A stretch of 64,000 bases of DNA from Arcuatula senhousia (lineage: Eukaryota; Mollusca; Bivalvia; Mytilida; Mytilidae), in assembly GCA_963971305.1 (NCBI GenBank), contig OZ020317.1, forward strand, positions 18,060,001-18,124,000, given 5' to 3'. This document shows positions 55,001 to 58,187 of this stretch, one piece after another. A program made the translations under genes and the position numbers. Each line of letters begins with the position of its first letter. Within the stretch, counting starts at the first letter, position 1. Under the pieces are notes generated by a model. The model was given only the letters and a program-made list of their open reading frames with translations, searched no databases and had not been told where the DNA came from.

Positions 55001-58000
55001 CCCAATCCTTCAAGTAAACCTTTATCCCTGTATCAGTCATACATCTGATGGAAGTTACCAGACACTTTCTTATCTTTCTCATGTTTATCATTCACAAACT
55101 TGACTCTTAACCCCACTCCCCCAAATTATATCATGTCCGATTTCAGTTCTACCTCCCAACTCCCTTAATGCTAAATGTACAACTTACTCCCTGTGCCAGT
55201 CGTAGATCTGGTGAATGTTACCAAACACTATCTTGTCCTTGCCATGGAGATCTTCTGGCATCTCATGTTCTTTGAGATATTCCATATAGCCCTGCAAGAA
55301 CAAGTCAATGATCATATTATTATTTACTGTGAGTAAGATATTACATATAGCTCTACAAGTACAAGTCATTAATTATAAAATAAGACATGATGAGTAAGAT
55401 TTAGTTGAGATTCTGCTCTGCTCAATTTGGAATGAAATTGGTAGTGTTATGTTCATTTTTCCTCCCTGAATGATGTTCCAGAACATAGAAAATTCTTATT
55501 GCTGTAGAATATTTCTTTTATCAAATTCCAACTCTTGCATACATGACATTTTGACAGACAGACAGACAGACTGAGGGATTCTCATATATCCAAAAATTAC
55601 CAAGAGATATGAAATTATGAAAATTTACTTAACTTTAAATTATCATGAACAATATTCTGCATCATGGACTAAAACTTATTTATGTTCACTATAAGCTTTG
55701 TAGACAGGAAAATGGTTTAAGTGTTTCTGATATTCTGTGCTCACGATGTAATGAAATGATATCCTGGTTATTGACCTCTGTACTAGCAAGTTTTTAATGT
55801 TACCACTAATGGCAGTGTTTAATTATCATTTCATCTCGTACATTAATGGGTTCAGAATATTTAATTGTAAGTGTATGACTCTCATAATAGCTCTGCAACT
55901 TAATTGTCATTATATATTATTGGTTTTATCACAGCTCTGCATCATGTTAAAGGAATAAAATTTATCACATGCACATAATTTTAAAAGAGATTTTGCAACA
56001 TTTCTATAATCATTTAATGTAAACGCATTCAAATCTTTCTGAAAATAGGTCTTACAAGTCAGTAAAGGCCCAAGATAAAATTGCCACTTTAGTATAAAAC
56101 AAGTTTGAATTTTTTCACCAATATATCCAGATCTCTTAATGATTTAAAAAAAATAGAATTGCATCATTTTGTTAAATATTTATTATGGTAACAAACTTTA
56201 ACCCTCTTGGTGCGGGAGGGACAAATATGTCCTCATCTGTGCAAGTGCAGGAGGGACATTTATGTCCTTATCCGTGTACTGCGGGAAGGACATAAATGTC
56301 CTCTTTACAAAGTATAAAAGTTGTTATTTCGTCATGGTATTTGCTAAAATCACTTATTTTTTTAAGCAAAATGATTCAATATTGAACATCTGTGGTTTTG
56401 TAAAAATCAAAAATATTTGTTTTGCACTTCAAGACTTGTGCAAAAAGGGTAACATCATTATCAAAATGCGTCACAAATCTACTATGATGTCACGTTTATT
56501 TGCAATACTTTTTGTAACGTTTCTCGGATCGGTTCCCGAACCAAAAGGGTTAAGGAACAGCAGAGTAAATGACCCTAATATTATTTTTTAAAACACTCCA
56601 AGTTTGATTTCAAATTGTCAATAATAACGTCTGCAATTTGTTATTGCACCATTGAAAATGTATATATACCTCCACTATCAGTCCTAGATCTTTGACATAG
56701 TCTTGTTCTGTATCCAGCAACTCTTGCATAACATATCTACAAAATAATAGAAAAAATGTTGGAAAGAGCAGTGTTTTAACAAATTTCATATTTTACAAAA
56801 AATAACAATGTATGTCTGGAAACAAAAACTTATTACATAGATGCATATGAAATACCAATTTTTCCCAGTGTAATAATTTCTGGTAAATTCATAATGTAAA
56901 ACCAAAATATTTTCACTTTTGTGTCCTTTCCCGCCAAACTCAATTATGACATTGTGAATTGTATTGCCTTGTTGGCATGACTGCTGCTGTCTAAATTCAT
57001 ACGCCATTCAAACAAATTTGTTAAAAATGATTAAATATCGGCATTTTATCTATGTAATAAATACAATAATCAATTAAGTCTCATGAATAACAAAAATATG
57101 ATCACTCGTGTGGTGAATGCACTCAGATTTAACTTGTGCAAGTTCTGCGCACTCATTAAATCAAATGCGTCCACAGACTCTTGATAATATTTTGGTTATT
57201 CATTCGACACAATCAATTATCCTATAAATCTCACAAGATAGTGGGAAAATTGGAATACAGATTTTAAGGATCTCTGAATGCCCCAAATCCCCAAATCCAC
57301 TTTTTGTTAAATTTGATTTTGTGAGGCTTATTATCACAAATCTTTAGTAAAAAGCAACATTTTTTTATTAAACATACAACAATGAAACAATCATTCAATA
57401 AACTTTTACATAAGATAGGAGTTATTCAAGTAGACATGAAAATTATATCATTTGTTTTGTGTTTACATTTTCCAACTATAAGAAATTTGAGAATGCAGAC
57501 ATCAAGAATTTGTGGCTGGTTACCTTCTTTTATGTCTGTACTGTTCCTTTTTCTCCTCTGTCAGTTCTAGCGACTGGTCTTCAGCAGTTTCTCCACCAGA
57601 TTCTGACGATAACTGATGGTCAAATGGATTCTCATGACTGGGCTCCTAAGACATTGAAAACAAATATTGCTTTAACTATTTAGTACTATAAAATGAAACT
57701 ACATTCAAAATATCAAAACCCTGTGACATGTAACTTCCAAATGTGTATGATGTTGCAAAATGCAGCTAAAGTGACCCTCTTCAATGAAATATTTTAAAAA
57801 GTCTGCGAAAGTAAAAATTGGCCACATTTTGTTAAACAGGAAGTGGGTGAGTGATAGACCTGAAATCAAATCCCATGTGAATGGACCCCACCAGAATAAA
57901 TAGATGCATTCACCATTTCATAACCCTGATTTTTCACTTTGTGAAATTTGTCCAAAAATGGTTCTGATTAGAAATTGCATGACATTTAAGCACACAAATG

Positions 58001-58187
58001 CATTTCATTAGGTATGGTTAACACTTTATTACTGTTCTTTATAGGCTTTGAGTAATGGTGAGTCGACTATCTATATGAGTATAATATTGAGCACACTACC
58101 AGTACCTACCCCAACCCTCTGGTTGACCATGTCTTCTAAATCTTTTACAGCATTCTCAGTATCTGGTTGTATTGTCAATGCTGATGA
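3891..58187 (-). CDS. KALRN: Kalirin/Trio-like RhoGEF kinase, C-terminal half (23 exons, 5' partial)
   Basis: Multi-domain Rho GEF. In the known family the second DH-PH unit acts on RhoA, with an SH3, Ig, FN3 and a Ser/Thr kinase domain behind it. Joined exons in transcript order: 58187-58110, 57645-57524, 56736-56670, 55291-55188, 54602-54533, 53535-53356, 51441-51313, 50516-50322, 49596-49419, 48914-48869, 47531-47078, 36924-36704, 36248-36095, 33282-33067, 30367-30271, 30109-29984, 29567-29400, 21936-21852, 7400-7200, 6496-6358, 6037-5862, 5052-4873, 4032-3891. Every junction has GT..AG and all phases agree; the total is 3528 nt, or 1175 codons plus stop. Domain order DH2-PH2-SH3-Ig-FN3-kinase matches vertebrate kalirin, including the FN3. 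Sec14, spectrin, DH1/PH1 and SH3-1 should lie to the right of the window. Exon 1 here is only the first one visible. Whether one bivalve gene represents both Trio and kalirin is inference. Confidence 0.93.
4033..4872. other. Intron 22 with a dispersed repeat
   Basis: About 4238-4420 is similar to 12470-12640: both share ...ACCTGGT(G/T)TTAC(T/C)CACCATTTCTTTT... and AAGTCAGGACCATT. This is a dispersed repeat in two copies of the same orientation. Nothing else is recognisable. Confidence 0.5.
4873..5052 (-). CDS. KALRN: Kalirin-like exon 22: kinase C-lobe
   Basis: (W)[40 protein letters not shown] and [15 protein letters not shown]. Matches GVLTYVLLSGVSPFLDDSVEETCLNI of Trio. Acceptor GATATAG, donor GTAAGTA; ends with two bases of Asp. 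Confidence 0.95.
5053..5861. repeat. Intron 21: diverged ~215-bp tandem repeat of the 'GCCATAACTCC' type
   Basis: Two or more diverged units (GTTCCAAGTTCAAAGGTCCG at about 5085; GTTTCTAAGTTCAAAGTGCC at about 5418), each with the 'CATACCAAgaTTCAT...TTCTGT' half. It ends near 5770 with the GACAGACGGACGG tail common to this family. Confidence 0.5.
5862..6037 (-). CDS. KALRN: Kalirin-like exon 21: kinase, catalytic loop to APE
   Basis: [20 protein letters not shown] then [15 protein letters not shown]: the DFG Asp is present, and FLAPEIIKG provides the APE motif. Ends TDI plus two bases of Trp. Acceptor TTTCCAG, donor GTAATTC. All residues needed for activity are visible. Confidence 0.96.
6358..6496 (-). 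CDS. KALRN: Kalirin-like exon 20: kinase, helices D-E and catalytic loop start
   Basis: Encodes [20 protein letters not shown] and ends [16 protein letters not shown] replaces HRD, exactly as in vertebrate Trio/kalirin (CRIAHLDLK), and the catalytic Asp and Lys are kept. Acceptor TTATAG, donor GTATTT, phase 0 at the end. Confidence 0.96.
6668..7031. mobile_element. TIR element with a 21-bp minisatellite core
   Basis: Left end TACGAAAGACCGGTAGTGCC... (from 6669) and right end ...GGCACTACCGTTCTTTCGTA (to 7031) are inverted repeats of about 65-80 bp, extending through the shared block TCTGTCACATTTCTCGATTG. Between them, about 13 copies of a 21-bp unit of the type TCAACTTGGAACTGAGAAATG. It has no transposase and sits in the intron between kinase exons 19 and 20. 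Confidence 0.75.
7200..7400 (-). CDS. KALRN: Kalirin-like exon 19: kinase N-lobe
   Basis: [20 protein letters not shown] places the Gly loop and, in VAKCIHKR, the ATP-anchoring Lys. [17 protein letters not shown] is helix C with its Glu. Ends SAYVIIMP near the hinge plus two bases of a Leu codon. Acceptor ATAACAG, donor GTAAGTA. Confidence 0.96.
7520..8175 (-). mobile_element. Truncated retroelement 3' end (copy of 30480-31130)
   Basis: Parallels 30480-31105 over most of its length: GTGGAATAAGTGTATGCGAC, the GGCACATATAAAATTTGGCG block, GACAGCTAGCTAAGAA and CAAAACCGACATACTTGATC. Because the other copy is continuous with a reverse-transcriptase reading frame, this is read as a 5'-truncated retroelement copy holding only 3' UTR. 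Confidence 0.6.
8870..8998. repeat. Short direct duplication upstream of the peptide gene
   Basis: Two ~60-bp units with AGATAATTAAAACT...GCATATGGCCACCGAT (about 8870-8928 and 8933-8992). They lie 60-190 bp upstream of the TATA box at 9056 and could be duplicated promoter-proximal sequence. Confidence 0.5.
9056..9062 (+). promoter_or_regulatory. TATA box of the small cysteine-rich peptide gene
   Basis: TATAAAA 78 bases before the ATG. With the usual ~30-base spacing, transcription would start near 9087-9092, giving a 5' UTR of about 45 bases that contains no upstream ATG. Confidence 0.55.
9134..10064 (+). CDS. Small secreted Lys-rich eight-cysteine peptide (unrecognised family)
   Basis: Two exons: 9134-9139 (Met-Lys, then donor AAG|GTAAGC) and 9834-10064 (acceptor TTTTCTTAG), a phase-0 intron of 694 bp. 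The 76-residue product starts [20 protein letters not shown], a clear signal peptide with probable cleavage after TEA or EAA. The mature ~53 residues hold eight Cys in the pattern CX3CX6CX3CX4CX3CX6CX3C, i.e. two CX3C-X6-CX3C modules, with about 15 Lys and a net positive charge. Paired CX3C motifs are typical of helical-hairpin disulfide peptides. An antimicrobial or other extracellular role is inference from charge and secretion only. It lies antisense in the intron between kalirin-like exons 18 and 19, with its own TATA box and poly(A) signals, so it is probably an independent nested gene. No family could be named. Confidence 0.82.
9511..9833 (+). repeat. Degenerate ~55-bp repeats of the exon-2 acceptor region
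   Basis: The real acceptor/exon-2 start reads TCTTAGGGAAAGCACCTTGC (from 9828). Decayed copies precede it at about 9511 (CGGGAGAGTTACTTGCATTT), 9567, 9622, 9675 and 9732 (TTTTTAGGGAAAGCACCCTT), spaced 53-57 bp and separated by ATCATnnTTTTAATCCAT-like linkers. The 9732 copy still reads [10 protein letters not shown] in frame, close to the true [10 protein letters not shown], before a stop. Confidence 0.7.
10097..10183 (+). promoter_or_regulatory. Poly(A) signals of the peptide gene
   Basis: ATTAAA at 10097-10102 and AATAAA at 10178-10183, 33 and 114 bases after the stop codon. Either would give a short 3' UTR; a T-rich stretch follows the first. Confidence 0.5.
10745..11400. repeat. Dispersed repeat fragments
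   Basis: 10913-11045 is repeated inverted at about 32235-32365 (GATTCCAATTGTATGCGACT, CTGTATACTCTGTTG). 10745-10830 (GACCCTAATGGGTGTAGTTTTGCAATAAA) has an inverted relative at 32160-32215. 11075-11345 is a diverged relative of 14150-14340 (GTGTGAACGAACAAACAACC, CATATACACCTGCATTAAAC). They are probably retroelement 3' ends and a local family. Confidence 0.5.
11785..12372 (+). repeat. Element with ~165-bp tandem units and a GACGGAC tail
   Basis: Opens GTGAGCGAGCTCACAAAAGG, has three diverged units (ATCTCCCCT..GATGA, TTCATGCACATCTACA, AGGAGGAGTTGCGCTTA at about 11851, 12019 and 12174) and closes GACAGACGGACGGACAGACA then TATACCCC. Internal tandem units between constant ends are a common plan of bivalve repeats. 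Confidence 0.55.
12470..12640 (+). repeat. Dispersed repeat (pair of 4238-4420)
   Basis: Shares AAACCTGGTTTTACCCACCA and ACCAAGTCAGGACCATTGCG-like stretches with the copy at about 4290-4370. Function unknown. Confidence 0.5.
12850..15510 (+). repeat. Segmental tandem duplication, copy A
   Basis: Repeated in order at 15511-19800. Shared landmarks: AAGGGCCATAAGTTATACAA (12877 and 15538), ACAGGCGGACAGACGGACTG (13464 and 16030), GAAATCATTAGTTACCAACT (14043 and 16612), AAAATGACAAAGCCATTGAA (14083 and 18373), GACAACAGCTCACATGACTT (14761 and 19051). Single-base and small indel differences date the event as not very recent. Confidence 0.85.
15511..19800 (+). repeat. Segmental tandem duplication, copy B (with 1.7-kb insertion)
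   Basis: Same order of landmarks as copy A, about 2.57 kb once the TTAA-flanked insertion at 16647-18364 is removed. Copy ends share TAAGTGCAAAATTTGGCAAA (15497 and about 19780), the probable junction of the tandem event. No gene is seen in either copy. Confidence 0.85.
16647..18364. mobile_element. Non-autonomous TTAA-flanked DNA transposon (1718 bp)
   Basis: Flanked by TTAA at 16643-16646 and 18365-18368. Copy A of the duplication has the intact empty site with a single TTAA (ATGCAATTAAAAAGTAAAAT). Termini GAGCCAATCTG / CAGATTGGCTG begin inverted repeats of about 165 bp that both reach GATGGCCGACCT and CAGGGTTCATC. A second inverted pair lies inside (about 16803-16945 against 17430-17560, e.g. 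GAGGCATCCAAAAATGGCAT). No transposase frame. The TTAA target suggests piggyBac-type mobilisation. Confidence 0.85.
19850..20655 (+). repeat. Tandem ~505-bp repeat ending in GACGGACG tail
   Basis: Two copies of GAGCAGGTAGATCTTTATAT.../AAGCAGGTAGATCTTGAGGT (19847, 20352), each followed by GAGTTATTAGCAAAA, ACCCCTATGTT and CATGG/ACGGCGGCCAT. It ends with GGACGGACGACGGACGCAC near 20607. Confidence 0.65.
20660..20910. other. GC-richer island of unknown origin
   Basis: About 20690-20900 is clearly less AT-rich than its surroundings (CCCGACACTGCACTTAGGGC, GGTCCGACCCGACGTCAGGC). It holds open frames on both strands but no recognisable domain or splice pattern. It may be a piece of an older element. 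Confidence 0.35.
20925..21110 (+). mobile_element. Retroelement 3'-UTR fragment (reverse of 7520-8175)
   Basis: AACCCGCCACATTTA, GTGTCTGTCCTAAACCAGGA and AAGCTTTTGTTTG are the reverse complement of the GGCACATATAAAATGTGGCG and ACAAAAGCTTTGACAAGGAT block seen at 30718-30785. Confidence 0.5.
21852..21936 (-). CDS. KALRN: Kalirin-like exon 18: lead-in to the kinase domain
   Basis: A solitary 85-nt exon, 7.5 kb from one neighbour and 14.4 kb from the other. Encodes [20 protein letters not shown] plus AEVEELA, aligned with TWKDNFDSFYSEVAELG before the Gly-rich loop in Trio. A TTTTTTTTCAG acceptor and GTAGGT donor fit the phases (1 in, 2 out). With exon 19 it reads [13 protein letters not shown]; the first Gly of the vertebrate GRGRFS loop is Ala. 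Confidence 0.92.
23476..23510. repeat. Perfect 14-bp hairpin
   Basis: CATGGAAGTAATAT at 23476-23489 and its exact reverse complement at 23497-23510, with a 7-base loop. Possible small fold-back remnant. Confidence 0.6.
23700..24907. mobile_element. AT-rich TIR element (about 1.2 kb)
   Basis: Ends TATATATGTTACAGTAAAAG... and ...CTTTTACTGTAACATATATA are inverted repeats over about 80 bp. They are built from repeated TAATTCCTAATTATACA / TGTATAATTAGGAATTA palindromes. A further inner set of the same motif lies at 23779-23870 and 24770-24828. The interior (23880-24750) has no transposase. Probable TA target. Confidence 0.75.
25244..25304. repeat. Inverted repeat around a CRE-like palindrome
   Basis: CTTACAAACAAAAGAACGTG (25244-25263) pairs with CACGTGCTTTTGTTTGTAAG (25285-25304) at 19 of 20 positions; the loop contains TGACGTCA at 25269-25276. 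Confidence 0.55.
25584..25715. repeat. Near-perfect 60-bp fold-back
   Basis: The left arm (from about 25584, GCGCTCACAGGGACTTGCTC ... AATGTGCGGTAC) and the right arm (GTACCGCACATTGACTCTTA ... CCTGTGCAGCGC) are inverted copies with few mismatches and an A-rich loop near 25647-25657. Typical of a fold-back MITE. Confidence 0.75.
25785..26960. repeat. Degenerate minisatellite-like block
   Basis: Many irregular repeats of motifs such as ACAGCTATACGATAAAGG and GGTAAAGCTATACATGTACG. Interrupted at about 26025-26215 by five to six repeats around GGGATATGGGATATT. Low-complexity, no frame. Confidence 0.6.
27118..29399 (-). repeat. Minisatellite of ~40 FN3-exon-end plus 5' splice site copies
   Basis: Unit 57-58 bp. 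On the minus strand each unit reads GTATCAGTGAACCGAGCACA, CCGTCTCAGCCTGTGGC, TATTCCTTCAGATAACG, then G|GTAG. It is the last part of exon 17 (coding [17 protein letters not shown]) plus the donor. By eye I count 40 donor positions, all keeping GT; three vary (GTGGGT near 27541, an ACA|GTAGG near 27888, GTAAGT near 28985). A GGTGTGGTCTGTTC variant recurs at 27118, about 27930 and 28970, showing higher-order repeats of roughly 14 and 18 units. It lies immediately inside intron 17 and the exon end is its first unit. Confidence 0.93.
29400..29567 (-). CDS. KALRN: Kalirin-like exon 17: fibronectin type III domain, second part
   Basis: Encodes [13 protein letters not shown], then [20 protein letters not shown] and [15 protein letters not shown]. 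The LxPGTxYxFRV motif is strands E-F of FN3, and SEPSxPSQPV is its usual last strand. Donor AACG|GTAGGTATC. The last ~52 bases of the exon plus the donor form the repeat unit of the adjacent minisatellite, so the exon end is itself the first unit of the array. Confidence 0.94.
29984..30109 (-). CDS. KALRN: Kalirin-like exon 16: fibronectin type III domain, first part
   Basis: Encodes [40 protein letters not shown] and EN. The Trp of strand B and the GFTIEYR strand are classic FN3. Acceptor TTTGTAG, donor GTAAAAT. The FN3 resembles kalirin more than vertebrate Trio. Confidence 0.94.
30271..30367 (-). CDS. KALRN: Kalirin-like exon 15: Ig-like domain, second part
   Basis: Encodes [20 protein letters not shown] and [12 protein letters not shown]. 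The DSGEYSC motif supplies the F-strand Cys that pairs with exon 14. Ends with one base of a Gly/Asp codon; acceptor TTTCAG, donor GTAAGTG. Confidence 0.95.
30480..31740 (-). mobile_element. 5'-truncated retroelement with reverse-transcriptase C-terminal frame
   Basis: The minus strand carries the 190-codon frame at 31702-31130, then about 650 bp of 3' sequence shared with 7520-8175 and, as shorter pieces, with 20925-21110 and 63700-63840. It ends near AATCCACATCTCTTTAT. Lies in intron 14. Confidence 0.65.
31130..31702 (-). pseudogene. Reverse transcriptase C-terminal fragment
   Basis: 190 codons including [59 protein letters not shown] and [18 protein letters not shown]. This is the conserved region just after the RT catalytic core in a family of metazoan retroelements (the KxYDKRDDFxFxIVNFPF signature). 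The catalytic YxDD region is missing upstream, so this is a dead 5'-truncated copy. I cannot fix the clade (Penelope-like or another non-LTR type). Confidence 0.75.
32150..32370 (-). repeat. Dispersed retroelement-type 3' end (pair of 10745-11045)
   Basis: Reverse complement of the blocks at 10913-11045 and 10745-10830, here contiguous: ...CTGTATACTCTGTTG... then GACCCATATGGGTGTATTTT and GCAAATAAAG. The AATAAA near the end suggests a retroelement 3' UTR. Confidence 0.5.
33067..33282 (-). CDS. KALRN: Kalirin-like exon 14: Ig-like domain, first part
   Basis: 72 codons, phase 0-0. The B-strand Cys and C-strand Trp are in [20 protein letters not shown]; ends EGGFATLK. Matches VVLRCRVCGRPKASITWK of Trio. 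Acceptor ATTTCAG, donor GTAAGCT. Confidence 0.95.
33598..34200. repeat. ~168-bp tandem repeat, about 3.5 copies
   Basis: Units start at GTGTAAAATCTCAAAGTCAG (33602), 33772, 33942 and 34110. Each has AGACCGTGACTGCAGGAGCA, GAAATTGATCTGTACT and CATAACTGCTTCATGTTAAA. Intron 13. Confidence 0.75.
34559..35306. mobile_element. Fold-back element with GTAACAATAAG repeats (748 bp)
   Basis: Arms of about 140 bp: left begins TTACCTGGAAAAGTAACAAT, the right end is its inverse (ATTGTTACTTTTCCAGGTAA). Inner parts also match inverted (GGACGCGGACCTGTTTT at 34638 and AAAACAGGTCCGCATCC at 35211). GTAACAATAAG and its inverse recur about eight times. No coding capacity. Intron 13. Confidence 0.75.
35583..35760 (-). 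repeat. SINE-like dispersed repeat
   Basis: Diverged copy of 1742-1945 (AAGAGGCACCAATGGATTCG, AACACGAACAAGGAAACACA). Confidence 0.5.
36095..36248 (-). CDS. KALRN: Kalirin-like exon 13: basic linker between SH3 and Ig
   Basis: 51 codons after the split Arg: [20 protein letters not shown] ... [18 protein letters not shown]. Position and basic character match the KKSTSWHTALRLRKK linker of Trio. Acceptor TATCAAG (weak pyrimidine tract), donor GTAAACG, phase 0 at the end. Confidence 0.85.
36704..36924 (-). CDS. KALRN: Kalirin-like exon 12: SH3 domain
   Basis: Starts [20 protein letters not shown] and continues [20 protein letters not shown] and [10 protein letters not shown]. The ALYDY motif is represented by VVCDYTA and the usual ligand-binding Trp pair is absent, as in the second SH3 of vertebrate Trio/kalirin. 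The Trp of the vertebrate EGWIPG is Leu here. Ends with two bases of a split Arg codon; acceptor ATTCAG, donor GTAACTT. Confidence 0.95.
37740..38480. repeat. 52-bp tandem array, about 14 units
   Basis: Unit of the form GGACAACATCCTAACACCTT-CGTCGTTGCGGCACCATAAC-ACAACTGCAAAT. It is related to the 50-bp units at 39.8-41.3 kb (AACTGCAA..GAACAACAT). Intron 11. Confidence 0.85.
38560..39060. repeat. ~145-bp tandem repeat ('CACTAGGTGCACCTACC' family), three to four diverged units
   Basis: Shares CACTAGGTGCACCTACC, ATGGTTGATGTGGCACTTGT and GGACTTTAACCATTCTTCTG with 42730-43440 and 60300-61180. The constant flanks seen in those two copies are not intact here. Confidence 0.7.
39065..41290. repeat. 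50-bp satellite array with a decayed left flank and 495-bp higher-order repeat
   Basis: 39830-41270 holds about 29 units CCACCATAAAACAACTGCAA-TGGAACAACATTCAGTGGTC-TTCTATATTG (49-51 bp). 39928-40164 and 40423-40659 are identical in translation, giving a 495-bp (10-unit) higher-order period. 39065-39830 consists of increasingly decayed units of the same type. The frames [15 protein letters not shown]... are repeat artefacts. Confidence 0.9.
41692..41885 (+). repeat. SINE-like dispersed repeat
   Basis: GCAGGTACTGCTTAATCTTCCGGAGCACC..., then TTTTGTCCTTGTTTGTGTTT and CATTGACATTTGGATGCC. Inverse of 1742-1945. Confidence 0.6.
42673..43463. mobile_element. Mobile element with ~145-bp tandem core and inverted GCCCCATCT ends, copy 1
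   Basis: Starts TATGTCCAAAAGACATAATG-CCCCATCTC and ends ACTTTCGTAGATGGGGCATA; the ends share inverted ATGCCCCATCT / AGATGGGGCAT. Inside are about five units with CACTAGGTGCACCTACCATA, then a GGACAGACGGATG tail. The same plan occurs at 60147-61190. Confidence 0.75.
43470..47077. other. Right end of intron 11, nothing recognisable
   Basis: AT-rich, with short open frames and no splice-supported exon. A small CA-rich microsatellite-like stretch lies at about 44975-45045. Confidence 0.45.
47078..47531 (-). CDS. KALRN: Kalirin-like exon 11: low-complexity linker between PH2 and SH3
   Basis: 151 codons, mostly Ser, Asn, Asp and Lys, beginning [20 protein letters not shown] and ending [10 protein letters not shown]. 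No fold is recognisable. It has (R/K)-x-x-S/T-P-like patches ([10 protein letters not shown]) that could be phosphorylation sites. Vertebrate relatives carry a similarly long, unconserved Ser/Pro-rich linker here. Completes the Thr codon from exon 10; donor GTAAGTC, phase 0. Further alternative exons in the next 10-kb intron cannot be excluded. Confidence 0.88.
48266..48412. repeat. Fold-back repeat (~145 bp)
   Basis: CATTACCAATGATGTAAATA...AAAAGATATTTCAGACATT pairs with AATGTCCGAAATATCTTTTA...TACAACATTGGTAATGTT. Intron 10. MITE-like. Confidence 0.65.
48869..48914 (-). CDS. KALRN: Kalirin-like exon 10: post-PH microexon
   Basis: Only 46 nt, too short to show as an ORF. Reads (A)[14 protein letters not shown](T), matching the ALTSPIEYQRN that follows PH2 in vertebrate Trio. 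Acceptor TTTCAG, donor GTAAGTT; phases fit both neighbours. Confidence 0.92.
49419..49596 (-). CDS. KALRN: Kalirin-like exon 9: PH2, second half
   Basis: Encodes [20 protein letters not shown] and later [19 protein letters not shown], with the invariant Trp of the C-terminal PH helix in NTWTRKI. Ends DMQGDFLK plus one base; acceptor TTTCAG, donor GTAATA. Confidence 0.95.
50148..50321 (-). repeat. Tandem copies of PH-exon end plus 5' splice site
   Basis: Downstream of exon 8 on the minus strand, its last ~45 bases and donor recur. Exon-edge equivalents lie at 50322 (real), 50264 and 50207, i.e. periods 58 and 57, plus a weaker fourth near 50160. Copies read ATGCAAATTATGTTTACAAA-AATAGTAT(T/G)AAG|GTGAGAAA. 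Using a copy's donor would read V-R-K-stop. Confidence 0.85.
50322..50516 (-). CDS. KALRN: Kalirin-like exon 8: PH2, first half
   Basis: 65 codons, phase 0-0. [17 protein letters not shown], then [20 protein letters not shown] and [11 protein letters not shown]: strands 1-4 of the PH domain that packs against DH2. The last ~45 bases plus the donor GTGAGAAAA are copied in tandem downstream (see the repeat at 50148-50321). Confidence 0.96.
51313..51441 (-). CDS. KALRN: Kalirin-like exon 7: end of DH2, DH-PH junction
   Basis: 43 codons, phase 0-0. Starts [20 protein letters not shown] and ends [14 protein letters not shown], matching [15 protein letters not shown] of vertebrate Trio. Acceptor GTTGTAG, donor GTAAGTT. 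Confidence 0.95.
51831..52800. repeat. 160-bp tandem repeat, about six units
   Basis: Units with AAAGTTCAAAGGGCCATAAC-TCCCATAAAAATTTGTGGAC. The middle three (about 52110-52620) look identical, with TCTAAAGCCTTAAGAAAAAA at 52261, 52421 and 52581. Ends CAGACGGACAGACCGACAGA. Intron 6. Confidence 0.85.
53356..53535 (-). CDS. KALRN: Kalirin-like exon 6: DH2 core
   Basis: 60 codons, phase 0-0. Contains [20 protein letters not shown] and the CR3 block [20 protein letters not shown], which forms the main GTPase-binding surface of Dbl domains. Acceptor TTGACAG, donor GTAGGTT. Confidence 0.96.
54533..54602 (-). CDS. KALRN: Kalirin-like exon 5: DH2
   Basis: Encodes [20 protein letters not shown] plus TRY, aligned with the FFLGELEKCLEDPEKLGSLF segment of the vertebrate DH2. 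Completes the split Glu codon; donor GTAAGTG. Confidence 0.93.
55188..55291 (-). CDS. KALRN: Kalirin-like exon 4: DH2
   Basis: Starts [15 protein letters not shown] and continues [19 protein letters not shown], almost identical to vertebrate Trio/kalirin DH2 in the [18 protein letters not shown] block. Ends with two bases of a Glu codon; acceptor CTTGCAG, donor GTAAGTT. Confidence 0.95.
55550..55575. repeat. GACA microsatellite
   Basis: Short run of GACAGACAGACAGACAG within intron 3; the tail of a decayed 'CATACATGACATTTTGACAG' repeat. Confidence 0.5.
56202..56549. mobile_element. piggyBac-like MITE (348 bp)
   Basis: Flanked by TTAA (56198-56201 and 56550-56553). Ends CCCTCTTGGTGCGGGA and TTCCCGAACCAAAAGGG are inverted with few mismatches, matching the TTAA|CCC...GGG|TTAA plan of piggyBac elements. 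Near the left end are three ~37-bp units, each with a GGACAnnTATGTCC palindrome (56217-56302). No transposase. Intron 3. Confidence 0.8.
56670..56736 (-). CDS. KALRN: Kalirin-like exon 3: start of DH2 (CR1 helix)
   Basis: Encodes [20 protein letters not shown] plus VE. This is the first conserved helix of the Dbl-homology domain, with the ELLxTExxYVxDL signature that contacts the GTPase. Acceptor TTTGTAG, donor GTATAT. Confidence 0.93.
57524..57645 (-). CDS. KALRN: Kalirin-like exon 2: linker into DH2
   Basis: Starts [12 protein letters not shown] and ends [11 protein letters not shown], just before the DH domain. The basic stretch corresponds to the RKSSSLKRR run that precedes DH2 in vertebrate Trio. 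Starts in phase 0, ends with two bases of a split Arg codon; acceptor CTTAG, donor GTAACC. Confidence 0.85.
58110..58187 (-). CDS. KALRN: Kalirin-like exon 1 of window: linker before DH2
   Basis: 26 codons, phase 0 at both ends, flanked by TTTGTAG| and |GTAGGT on the minus strand. Encodes [20 protein letters not shown] and six more residues, an acidic helical linker. It is the least conserved exon of the chain and is kept because its splice sites and phase fit. The earlier exons are not visible in 58.2-64 kb. Confidence 0.75.

Noticed and set aside
56262..56591. Plus-strand 109-codon frame
   Set aside because: Lies within and runs out of the TTAA-flanked MITE; no domain.
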